Origin: Hormiphora californensis
Lineage: Eukaryota; Ctenophora; Tentaculata; Cydippida; Pleurobrachiidae
Assembly: GCA_020137815.1 (NCBI GenBank)
Contig: CM035358.1
Coordinates: 7,625,070-7,689,069 of the forward strand
Length of the DNA: 64,000 nt
Direction of reading: 5' to 3'
Position numbers and translations under genes: made by a program. The notes below the pieces were generated by a model, which saw only the letters and a list, made by a program, of their open reading frames with translations, was not told the DNA's origin and searched no databases. The number at the start of each line of letters is the position of its first letter. The first letter of the stretch is position 1. Shown here one piece after another: positions 33,601 through 64,000 of the stretch.

Positions 33601-36331
33601 TGACCTCTCTCCGTTGTTCCCAATTCATTCCCACATGACCTCTCCTCCTCTCCAGGTGCCGCCTAATGAGGTAGAAGAGGCGTTGGATGTGGCAATAGAG
33701 GTTGTGGGTGAGGCACACAAGGACACCCTGACACACCAGCTTATCGACTATCTGATGGGAGAAATTGATGGTGTGCCCAAAGCTGCCAGGTAAGCGGCTG
33801 GTTGCTGCTAGGAATGAGAAACGTTTTTTCCCTAATTTCAATCCTAATTCTCTAACACCGTCCTCCCTCCTCTCTCTCATCAGGTATCTATTCAACCTAT
33901 ACATGTCGTTGAAACAGTACCGCGAAGCAGCCCGAACAGCAATTATCATCGCTAAAGAAGACCAAACTTGTGGAAGTTATCGTGCTGGTCATGATGTACT
34001 ATTTGATATGTACCAGAAACTACTACAACAGAAAATCAAAATACCCGCGGAAATGGCACATAATTTGATGTTGTTGCACAGTTATATCTTGGTGAAGACT
34101 CATGTTAAGCGGAACAATCACACCAAGGCGGCACGGTTACTGATTCGGGTGGCAAATAATATCAGGTAAAGAGTCATATTATCAACTATATTCTCCTGAG
34201 TAGGTAGTAATTGGACAACTTTAATCAAACTTTCTGTCTTTTTCCAATACCTTTTCTCTCTTTTTCCAACACTTTTTCTCCACAGTAAGTTTCCGTCACA
34301 CATCGCCCAAATCCTAACTTCAACCGTTGTGGAATGTTATCGATCAGGACTCCGTGCTTCAGCCTTCAGCTTTGCAGCCATGTTGTTACGTCCCGAGTAC
34401 CGGTCTAGTATTGATCCTAAGTGGAAGAAGAAAATCGAGCAAATTGTCCGGAAACCTGATAAATCTGAGGAGGTAAATTAATTAATTGCTTAATTACCTC
34501 TCTTTTTTCACCGAACCGCTTCCTTCATCACCCTCTTCACTCTCTTTCTCCAACCAATGAAAGACCAAACTAATTTCCAATTGTTACAGGAAGAAGGACA
34601 GGATCCGTGTCCCCAGTGTGGGGCAATGTTACCTCAGATGTCACTGGAATGTGGTGACTGCAAAAATACTCTACCCTATTGCATCATTTCAGGTAGGTGA
34701 CATATGAACTATGAACGTTTGTAGCTTGGCGCGTTATCAAGTTGGCTGTCGCCAGCGCGAGCTGGCGATAGCCAACTGGAGTTTAATCGCCCGGCAGGGC
34801 GATTAAACTGGTTTAAATCACGACCCCGAACCCGAGGCGCAGCCGAGGGTGAGGGGGAGGCGATTTAAACCTATAACGTGACAAGCTAACAAACTTTCAT
34901 AGTTTATGAAACCCGATAGCAATTTCACACTAACAAGAGACACAACACAAGGTAAAACACACAAGGAGTACTGGAAAATAGTCAACAGACGTCCCCAAAC
35001 TGTGTGTAGACTAACTGGCACCTAGTTGCAACTGTTCCTAACATATTTGAGTAAGAGAGAGGAAGATTGGGGCTAATACACACAGTGAGAGATATTGAAC
35101 AGTAAAAGAGAGAATGAGAGAGAGAAGAGATAGGAATGCGATTCTTTTGACTTTTTATGAGAGAGATAACATTGAAAAGTGTTGCAGATGTGTTCCCCTC
35201 TCTGTTATTGACAGAACTGTGTGTTTACACACATTTTATTTACTCTGAATTTTACACGCATGTTATTCAAATGAAGAGAAATGCGTGAAAAAGAGAGCGG
35301 GACTGTTAAAACGCGAGAAGGGTGTTAAATCCCCCAGTTAGCAGTTATCATGAGCGCGCAAAATGTTCAAACGACTGTTAAATCAGCTATCGGGTTTCAT
35401 ACTATAATATCACTTCAATATATTTCTATATCCTCGGTAAAAAATTGATACTTCCTTTCAAGTACTGTCTCTCTTCAGTAAAACACCGCCCCCTATATTT
35501 CTCGGCGGAACCCTCTTTTAACATTCTTAGCCTCTCTAGGCTATCTAGGCTATCTAGGCTCTCCCCTCTAGGCCCTCTAGGCTCTCCCCTCTAGGCTCTC
35601 CCCTCTAGGTTCTCCCCATTCCGGTGCTGTTCTGATTTTGACACCCCTCTCCCACGCTCCAATAGACCGTCAACATATGATACGGTATCAATAAAAACCT
35701 AACGCATTATATCAGTATCATGTTCATTCATCCGATATCCCTGTCTCCCAACTTACTGGCTCCTTGACACGGGGGGGGGGGGGGGGGGGACCGTATCGTT
35801 CTGTCATCGATTGACAAACAGTGAATATATTATCATTGATTATATTCTTTTGCTTTCCTCTTTAGCCTAATCTGGAATATTCTGAATGGAAAAAGCGGTA
35901 TTTCTCCGGCATTTCGGGGGCATTTCTCAGCATTCAAACTTACCCAAACACAAAATCCCAGAAACACCCTAGTACTATTCTCTCCACTTTCTTCCCCCGG
36001 CCCCTAAATTCCGCTCCCCCTTCCTCCCCAGCCCCTAAACCCCCCATCCTTCCCCGGCCCCTAAATCTCCCCCTCCCCCGGCCCCTAAATCCCCCCTCCT
36101 TCCCCGGCCCCTAAACCTCCTCCTCCCCCAGGTCGTCACATGCTCAAAGAGGACTGGTCGGAGTGCCCCCACTGTACCTGGCCTGCACTTTACTCCGAGT
36201 TCACTGACTTCCTCTCCGCTGCTCCTAATACACCCTGCCCTCTGTGCAGCAAGCCTGTTGATCCGGCAAGCGTGCAACTTATTTCGGAGCCCAATCTTTA
36301 CGCTAAACTAGGGGAAACGGGGGAAATGTAG
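26721..36331 (+). CDS. WDR19: Intraflagellar transport IFT-A core subunit WDR19/IFT144
   Basis: IFT144 is a core subunit of the IFT-A complex for retrograde and membrane-protein transport in cilia. Thirteen exons join in phase: 26721-26795, 26891-27034, 27215-27388, 29426-29565, 29825-31595, 31752-31878, 31978-32171, 32989-33525, 33656-33789, 33884-34165, 34286-34472, 34590-34692 and 36132-36331, giving 1355 residues (human about 1340). The start MKEVFNIP aligns with the family N-terminus. WD40 repeats fill the first half ([63 protein letters not shown]). TPR-like helices follow ([40 protein letters not shown]-type [17 protein letters not shown]). The C-terminus has zinc-type pairs: CPQC, CGDC, CPHC and CPLC. 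Exon 5 is 1771 bp while the others are 75-537 bp. Confidence 0.97.
27595..27624. repeat. (CT)n microsatellite
   Basis: Short CT tract in WDR19 intron 3, within a longer CT/CCCT-rich stretch from about 27490. Confidence 0.85.
28150..29425 (+). repeat. 35-bp minisatellite of 3' splice-site-like units in WDR19 intron 3
   Basis: About 35 head-to-tail copies of a 35-bp unit containing TCCCTCCCTCTCAG followed by TTTCCC(A)AACCTAACTC. Units differ by single bases (CCCTTCC/CCCCTCC; AAACC/AGCCC). Each unit carries a long pyrimidine run ending in CAG, i.e. an acceptor-like sequence. The last unit (CTTCCCTCCCACCAG|GTCCC) is the true acceptor of the exon starting at 29426. An internal unit at 28541-28560 (CTTCCCTCCCGCCAGGTCCC) copies the intron-exon junction itself, so the array probably arose from the junction. 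Confidence 0.9.
34721..34890. repeat. Cluster of three hairpins, MITE-like
   Basis: Three consecutive stems: GTTGGCTGTCGCCAGC/GCTGGCGATAGCCAAC (one mismatch), AGTTTAATCGCCC/GGGCGATTAAACT (perfect, 4-nt loop) and GGTTTAAATC/GATTTAAACC. The outer ends GTAGCTTGG..GCGTTAT and ATAACGTGACAAGCTAAC are also roughly complementary. It looks like a composite foldback element. Confidence 0.75.
34906..35400. mobile_element. 495-bp element with 15-bp perfect terminal inverted repeats
   Basis: ATGAAACCCGATAGC at 34906-34920 is repeated as GCTATCGGGTTTCAT at 35386-35400. The interior is non-coding and AT/GA rich. A target duplication is not clear. It is a candidate non-autonomous DNA transposon within the last WDR19 intron. 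Confidence 0.65.
35990..36131 (+). repeat. Acceptor-like tandem repeat before the last WDR19 exon
   Basis: Four to five units of about 28 bp, each CCCCTAAA followed by a C/T run ending CCCCGG or CCCCAG. The last, TCCTCCTCCCCCAG|GT, is the acceptor of the exon at 36132. Confidence 0.8.
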
Positions 36332-36816
36332 ATCTTGGTTTGAGGATACATGCTCTTGACAGACCTGTATTATAAAGTGATAATCAGAGAGGGGTGTGCT
36401 GGTACCACCACCTTTAAATTGTAAAATGTTTGTTTGTGTGTACAGATGTAGCAGTGTTTTTAAGCTTCCAATTGGTTGCTATGTAATATTTATGTGATAA
36501 AGTGTAAATATATTAGGTACTTGTACGTAGTGAGAGAGAGATAGAGAGATAGAGATAGAGCGTACCACGTGTTTGTAAAGATATATTTTTTGTCTCACTC
36601 ACAACTTGCTATATTTTCCTCACTTATCTATTTTGTTTGCAGTGCCCCGTACCCCCCCCCCCCCCATTTTGTCCTAAATTTTGTCCTTAACCTCTTAACC
36701 GCTTCCAAACTCTAACCACTTCAACTTTTCCCTTGCTATGGCAGTTTAAAGTAGTTCACACACTTTATCACACACTTTGAGAAGAAGAAGAGGAGTGATT
36801 TCTGGTTCTTCACCGT
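36332..36816. promoter_or_regulatory. Spacer between WDR19 stop and RFX first ATG
   Basis: 485 bp, probably the WDR19 3' UTR and the RFX promoter and 5' UTR. It contains a short GAGATAGAGA repeat (36532-36558) and a C14-type run at 36651-36665. No canonical AATAAA is evident. Confidence 0.4.
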
Positions 36817-56452
<19,636 letters not shown>

Positions 56453-57611
56453 AAGGAGAGAGATAGAGAGTGAGGAGGACTGAATGATATTCGAGTGGTG
56501 GGGGTGACCCTCTCGTTAGGATAGGAGCTGTCACCCCTGACTGTTAGGAAGCAGAGAGACTTGCTATGTTCTAACCCTCCTTTACAGAGGGTCGAGCAAC
56601 AGAGACAATTATAAGATGGGTGTGATATTATTATAATAGGGTGCTCAGTTAATATTTTTAATATTCCCTCTGTTATTTCACATGTGATAAGAAGTGACGG
56701 TGATATCGAGAGATGGAAAGTTCGAGTTTTTAATATAGACCCCGACACGTTATATTGGCACATTTTTGTCAGAGAATTCAGTGCCCCACAGACATCAATA
56801 GAGAGACTGCAATAGAGAGACTGAGAGTGTGAGAGAGGGTAGCAAGAGAGGTATGAAGTGGTAGAGAGACGATGGTAATGGGAATTCTCTCATCTCAGAC
56901 GATGAACTGTTATATATCGGCTCGTGTGATATTTTCACTTCGTATACATTCTGCGTATGTACCAGTCATCTTTTTATTGTTTATATAAACTATAATACCG
57001 ACCCTGATGATATAATAGTTACCGCCGAAATTGAGCAGCTACACAGAGATATATATCGCTTTTTTGTGTGTTTTTCGCCCCTTGTATTGTCTGTACTAGA
57101 CAACCTTTTTTCCTGGCAAGTTTGCCAAACCCGATTTTACACGTAGAGATTAACTCACATAATTGTATTTTTATTGCTAGAATAACACTGGAAATGTGTG
57201 AGGCTGAGAGAGAGATAGATAGACTAAGATTTTTCATTTTTTCACGAACCTCCGACTTCTAAAGGGGTCTTTGAAACACGTCGTGCAATGAGACGTGGAG
57301 AGTTACTTACTCAAAAACGAAAGAGAGAGAAAAACTTATATGTGAGTGTGTTATGACGATTTTCATCTTTCTTTCGCAAATTTGTGAACTATGCCTCCTT
57401 TCTTGTCCCCCTATATAATCAAGCCCCCCCCCCCTCCCTCGTCATGCATCAGCATGTTAGAAAGATTCTGGTAGAAACTAGAAACTTCACTTTGTACGTG
57501 GTCTACTTTTGTTATCTATCGAGTATCGTTGCGTTCTGGCCTGTTATTTGGCGAGGCATTCTCGCAGGTGGGCGAAAACAGATGCCCGTACCTAGCGGCC
57601 AAGTATTGGTG

Positions 57612-57648
57612 CGGCCAAGTGTTGATGCGGTCGACCAACACTTGGCCG
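57612..57648. repeat. Inverted repeat CGGCCAAGTGTTG/CAACACTTGGCCG
   Basis: A perfect 13-bp stem with a short loop; GCGGCCAAGT also occurs just upstream (57596), so the arm is partly tandem-duplicated. Confidence 0.8.
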
Positions 57649-57742
57649 CCATGCAGGTCTTAATTGGCCTTACAGTTCCTTCAAGTAGCGGAGCTTTGTG
57701 ATGTGAGACTCTCACTGTGAGAGCTTGTGGCATCAGTATGGT

Positions 57743-57775
57743 TTGAATAGTGGGAGGCGACATATCAATGATATA
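57743..57775. repeat. Hairpin GAGGCGACATAT/ATATGTCGCCTC
   Basis: A perfect 12-bp stem with a 7-nt loop in the RFX/Ctr spacer. Confidence 0.8.
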
Positions 57776-58521
57776 TGTCGCCTCTTATCTCGTGATGACA
57801 TATCATGCATGGGTTAAAATAGGCCCTGGCCAGATGGGGCCGCCAGATGAGCTGATGTTGATCTTACTAAAAGCCTTCAATTTGGCCTTGGTATGTTATT
57901 AATAGCATAGCTCTTCCCATATGGATCACGCTCGCGCCTCGCAGTCTCCATCTCGGTCATTGGCCAGATAAATTATTCTTTCGACCGTCGACTTTCTCTT
58001 GATGGTGATCCATCGTTCGCGTATCAATTCCTTCCCCTACTCATGCATAGCAAAATAAACATGATTAGTTTAATCTTCTGGGAATCTTCCCACCTCTAAT
58101 TGTCAATCTTGGCGCCACTTTCTCAATTCTTTCTTGACCAATTACCATATTATTTCTGTGTCAGGTGCTTGTTGTCACTGTCAGCTGAATTTTCCGATGA
58201 TCTCACTCTGCTCACTTTTTCCCACGCTTACCGCTATGACGCGCGCTGAAGACATACAGAACTGCAATGCGCCTTCCGTCATGTATTTTCATTGGACTGC
58301 ACATAAAAACTCGTCCAAACCCACTGATGGCAATCTGACGCCTTGACCGCTGTGACACTCAGTACCGTCACTGAACAATGTCTAGGTGACGTGATTGATT
58401 GGGTGTACAAGCACACTACGTGTAGTCTTATGAGGAGTCTAATTAACTAATTGTCTCCAATTACCAATTAATAATAACCAGTCCTGTGAAATAGGAGCCC
58501 AGTTTATAACAATAGCACTGT

Positions 58522-58551
58522 CGCCTCTGCTATTAATAATAGCAGAGGCGC
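58522..58551. repeat. Hairpin CGCCTCTGCTATT/AATAGCAGAGGCG
   Basis: A perfect 13-bp stem with a 3-nt loop in the RFX/Ctr spacer. Confidence 0.8.
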
Positions 58552-59584
58552 TATACAGCCGTACTATGTTTATTTACAGATCACTATTATACAGGGAGCC
58601 AACAGTAGTTTACACTTTCTAGTTGTCTTGCACTTTGCAGTTGTAATGTTCCAATTGTCCTAACTCCAGAACTCCTATTGTCCAATTGTCCCATTCGAAC
58701 TATTGGAGTCTCTAGTACGGAATGGTACAAGAACAAAGTAATTCTAGGGTAGGACGGTACCCTACTGTACATGCTCTGTTAACGCCATTACATACTGCAG
58801 CCTAGCTGCTGTGTGTAGTCCTGTGATGTGTCTGCATGTTTTCACCTGGCATGATGCCTTTCGGCGAATATTTCTGATCCCGGGTCCTGTAGATCTGCCT
58901 TTTACCACAAATCGCATTATTGAGTGAAAATCATTATTCTTACCCCTGTGAGTGTGCTCGAAAAAACAGGACGCACCAGCACAAGACTAGTGTCCACACT
59001 ATCTGTACATAATTATGTTTATGTTTATGTATAAACCTCCATTGTTTATTAAACAAATGAAGAACTGAAGATTAGGATATGCGAATGTGACGCTGGTCGC
59101 TGACTCCCTATTATTAGAAATTCTAGAAACTTCCATATTAAAACACTCCTTTTTCTTCCTCCTCATAACTTTAGAACCGGCTAGGTTCATATTTGTTTTT
59201 GTCGAAGTCCAAAAGCTCGTCTCTTGTTCGATTCTCTCTTGTTCGACCATCTCTCTTAGAACATATTACATAAATCAGCTTCATGTCTGCTTGTCGCCGG
59301 ACCGCTATACATATGACATATGTTATGTATTCGTTATTTGTTTAAGAAAATGCCCAATCCTAATGAACCGGTGAAGCCATTTCTCTGACCCTTGTTCTTG
59401 ATTCTTAGAAGAAATTTGTTTTGTTCAAACAAGGAGGGTCGAACAAGGCAATAAGAAATGCCAGTCCTCCAACAGTAATGAACCCTTACAATAATCAATT
59501 GCCATTATGTAATTGATATTATTCAATTGCAGAACTGCAGAAGTTAGCAATAACCATCAACTTTCCAAGCTACACTGACACATC

Positions 59585-61212
59585 ATGATGGATCACAGTA
59601 ATATGAACATGAACAACGACACCGACATGAACAACATGAACAATGATGATGGAGATCAGGGGATGGATCATAAGGGTCCAGTTAGAGATTTTGCGACTGA
59701 TGTCAGTTACAATGAAGCAGGCCCCTGCTGACACTGCTGACACTGCCGCGCGCGCTACTTTAGATGCAAATCACATCGAAAACCCTGCTAGTCAACGAAG
59801 ATTTGGCGCGCACAGGGACTCTCCCAGCTTGCGCCAGTTGCAGACTGGAGGCTGGCGCCAGAAACTGGAGCCAGCCTCCAATCTGCAACTGGAGCGTAAC
59901 AACATGGCCGCTACATCACACGGGGTATGTGAGCATTAGATGAAGATTTTCTACTGTCAGCACAGTGCCTGACCTTACTCTAATCGTTTCTGAGCGAAGC
60001 ACGTGAGAATTGGTTGGCACGATACCTGACAGATTTTCCATAACCATCAGTCTCCTACACGGTACTAGAAGGTCCAATTGATCACACACATTTTCAGAGT
60101 GTCTTCGTAGTCTCCAAGGTAGCAACAATTCTGTTTGATGGATTAACGACAACCAGTACTGCCGGAATGGGTCTTGCTTTCGTTGTTGTCTTTCTGGTGG
60201 CTGTCATCTATGAACTGTTAAAGTAAGTTTTATCAGTGCAAGAATGCCTGTCTTGCGGCGCCGACCCAATCTGAGCGCACTGTCGCATCAAAACGGGGTC
60301 TGGCGCCAGAATGTAAGGGTCCAGTTAGAGATTTTGCGACTGATGTCAGTTACAATGAAGCAGGCCCCTGCTGACACTGCTGACACTGCCGCGCGCGCTA
60401 CTTTAGATGCAAATCACATCGAAAACCCTGCTAGTCAACGAAGATTTGGCGCGCACAGGGACTCTCCCAGCTTGCGCCAGTTGCAGACTGGAGGCTGGCG
60501 CCAGAAACTGGAGCCAGCCTCCAATCTGCAACTGGAGCGTTATGTAGATTATTTCGAGTTAATCATTTCTTCAGTGGTTTTCGTGCCAAGTTAAACCGTG
60601 TTTTATCAAGTAACAACTGTGCCCCTGGTGGAGCAGTGTGTGAAGGGATCGTGCAATCGAATCCTAATTGTGAAAAGTTAGATATTATTTGTTGCTAGAA
60701 ACATAACCGCATGTCTAAATGTATAATGCATCCCTAATCATAATTATACAACTGCATCCTAATTTAATGATCCTCACCCGATATCCACATAACAAGTCCT
60801 GATTTTATCATGATCTCGCCCTACTGATCCCTTCAAATTCTGATCCCATTATTCCAGGTACGGTAAGGACTCACTCCAAATGGCGGCCAACAAATCAGGA
60901 GATAGATCTTGCAGGTGCAACATGAGCCCTTCCTTAGAGATGAGATGTGAGTTATACAAAGTAGTGGGTGGTGTAGTAGGTGGGGGATGTCAATTGTCAA
61001 TGGAGTAGAATAATTTATCAATTATGAGATGTAAGTTGGGGGTGAATAATTATTTTGGTGTACAATATTGATTGTATAATAATTTACAGTAATTTCTCAA
61101 TTACGAGATTAATTTCACAATCTAACGATATTTCATCAGCGGAACAGGATAAACTAAGGAGGAACCTATCTGTTGAGATGATTCTACCTGAGAAAAACAA
61201 AATCTGGTCCAG
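59585..61212 (+). CDS. Ctr-type (SLC31) copper transporter, N-terminal part, first exon interrupted
   Basis: Ctr proteins are trimeric three-helix Cu(I) importers of the plasma or endosomal membrane. The Met/Asn-rich start MMDHSNMNMNNDTDMNNMN (59585 on) is a typical extracellular copper-capturing tail. Exon 60098-60222 carries TM1, VATILFDGLTTTSTAGM then AFVVVFLVAVIYELLK. Exons 60858-60946 (KYGKDSLQMAANKSGD) and 61140-61212 form the cytosolic loop; phases match. TM2 and TM3 (the GxxxG helix) are not found, so they must lie past the right edge or be lost. The first exon is broken: after ..GMDH a 226/227-bp repeat intervenes. The flanking sequence resumes AACAACATGGCCGCTACATCACACGGG and then a donor GTATGT, in phase 0 with the TM1 exon. 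Confidence 0.8.
59671..59897 (+). repeat. 227-bp dispersed repeat, copy 1 (inside Ctr first exon)
   Basis: Identical, as far as I can compare by eye, to 60314-60540. It contains GCTGACACT doubled, a CGCGCGC motif and a 28-bp hairpin at 59834-59892 (CCAGTTGCAGA.TGGAGGCTGG arms, two mismatches). It has no obvious protein domain. Confidence 0.93.
60248..60309. mobile_element. Relative of the 24.9-kb MITE, directly before repeat copy 2
   Basis: CTGTCTTGCGGCGCCGACCC..ATCTGAGCGCACTGTCG..GGGGTCTGGCGCCAG aligns with the reverse complement of 24859-24927 over its whole length. Target duplication is not clear. It ends four bases before the second 227-bp repeat copy. Confidence 0.75.
60314..60540 (+). 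repeat. 227-bp dispersed repeat, copy 2 (Ctr intron)
   Basis: Same sequence and orientation as 59671-59897; hairpin at 60477-60535. It lies in the intron after the TM1 exon. Confidence 0.93.
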
Positions 61213-63882
<2,670 letters not shown>

Positions 63883-64000
63883 CTGATTGAGAGAAAATGG
63901 TTGAGAGATAGATGGGGAGAGAGGAGAGATGTGAGAGCGAGAGAGAGACCGGGATGAGAGAGAGAAGAGAGACTGAGACAGAGCATGAGAGACTGACGAG

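Larger units (their letters stand above)
34693..36131. other. Last WDR19 intron, rich in foldback elements
   Basis: A 1.44-kb intron, about ten times the usual size for this gene. It contains a hairpin cluster (34721-34890), a 495-bp terminal-inverted-repeat element (34906-35400), a short CTAGGCTCTCCCCT tandem repeat (about 35529-35610), a G19 run at 35771-35789 and an acceptor-like tandem repeat at its end. No coding sequence is seen. Confidence 0.75.
56453..59584. other. Spacer between RFX and Ctr genes, hairpin rich, no gene seen
   Basis: The first few hundred bases are probably RFX 3' UTR. Short open frames (57384-57701 +, 58134-58346 +, 59087-59374 +) resemble no family and lack splice context. 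Three good hairpins lie between 57.6 and 58.6 kb. Confidence 0.6.

Noticed and set aside
57384-59374. Short open frames in the RFX/Ctr spacer
   Set aside because: No domain, no start or splice support; several overlap hairpins.

Overview
The window looks like a piece of an animal nuclear genome. Genes are split into many short exons with GT/AG junctions, introns are mostly 60-400 bp, and the gene content is metazoan: a copine, a rhodopsin-like GPCR, an RFX1/2/3-type transcription factor, the ciliary IFT-A subunit WDR19, exportin-2/CSE1L, eIF3i and a Ctr-type copper transporter. Introns and spacers are full of (CT)n/(GA)n microsatellites, minisatellites and small inverted-repeat elements. I cannot name the species; an invertebrate, perhaps an early-branching one with compact genes, is the best guess.

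Layout. 1-4260: two perfectly homogeneous 42-bp tandem arrays (17 and 25 copies) flank a 5'-truncated non-LTR retrotransposon (RTE-like) on the minus strand. This block lies in, or just downstream of, the last visible intron of a copine gene that runs on the minus strand from 16628 to 4600 and continues past the left edge. Two complete genes sit inside copine introns: a single-exon GPCR (7804-6779, same strand) and a two-exon MINPP1-like histidine phosphatase (11221-12881, opposite strand). The copine shares a 0.9-kb head-to-head spacer with EIF3I (17543-18870, +). CSE1L follows only 178 bp later (19051-24728, +, 20 exons). An unrecognised three-exon gene for a protein starting MGCGC (26193-25107, -) is tail-to-tail with CSE1L and head-to-head with WDR19 (26721-36331, +, 13 exons). 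RFX follows at 36817-56452 (+, about 20 exons plus alternative first exons). Then come a hairpin-rich spacer, the N-terminal part of a Ctr copper transporter (59585-61212, +) interrupted by a 227-bp repeat, and at the right edge the 3' end of an unrecognised minus-strand gene built from tandemly duplicated in-phase exons (63882-62014).

Functional theme. WDR19 (a retrograde ciliary transport subunit) lies directly next to RFX, the family that controls ciliary genes in animals. The other genes are housekeeping or membrane genes with no obvious common pathway.

Most unusual signals: (1) several WDR19 and RFX introns end in minisatellites made of repeated copies of their own 3' splice site, the largest about 35 copies of a 35-bp unit; (2) two genes are nested in copine introns; (3) intronic polypyrimidine microsatellites mostly lie with pyrimidines on the sense strand; (4) small foldback elements include one with an 8-bp target duplication; (5) a 227-bp repeat interrupts the Ctr first exon. 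Two stretches (40.6-41.4 kb beside a 100-N gap, and 48.7-49.06 kb) look like low-quality assembly.
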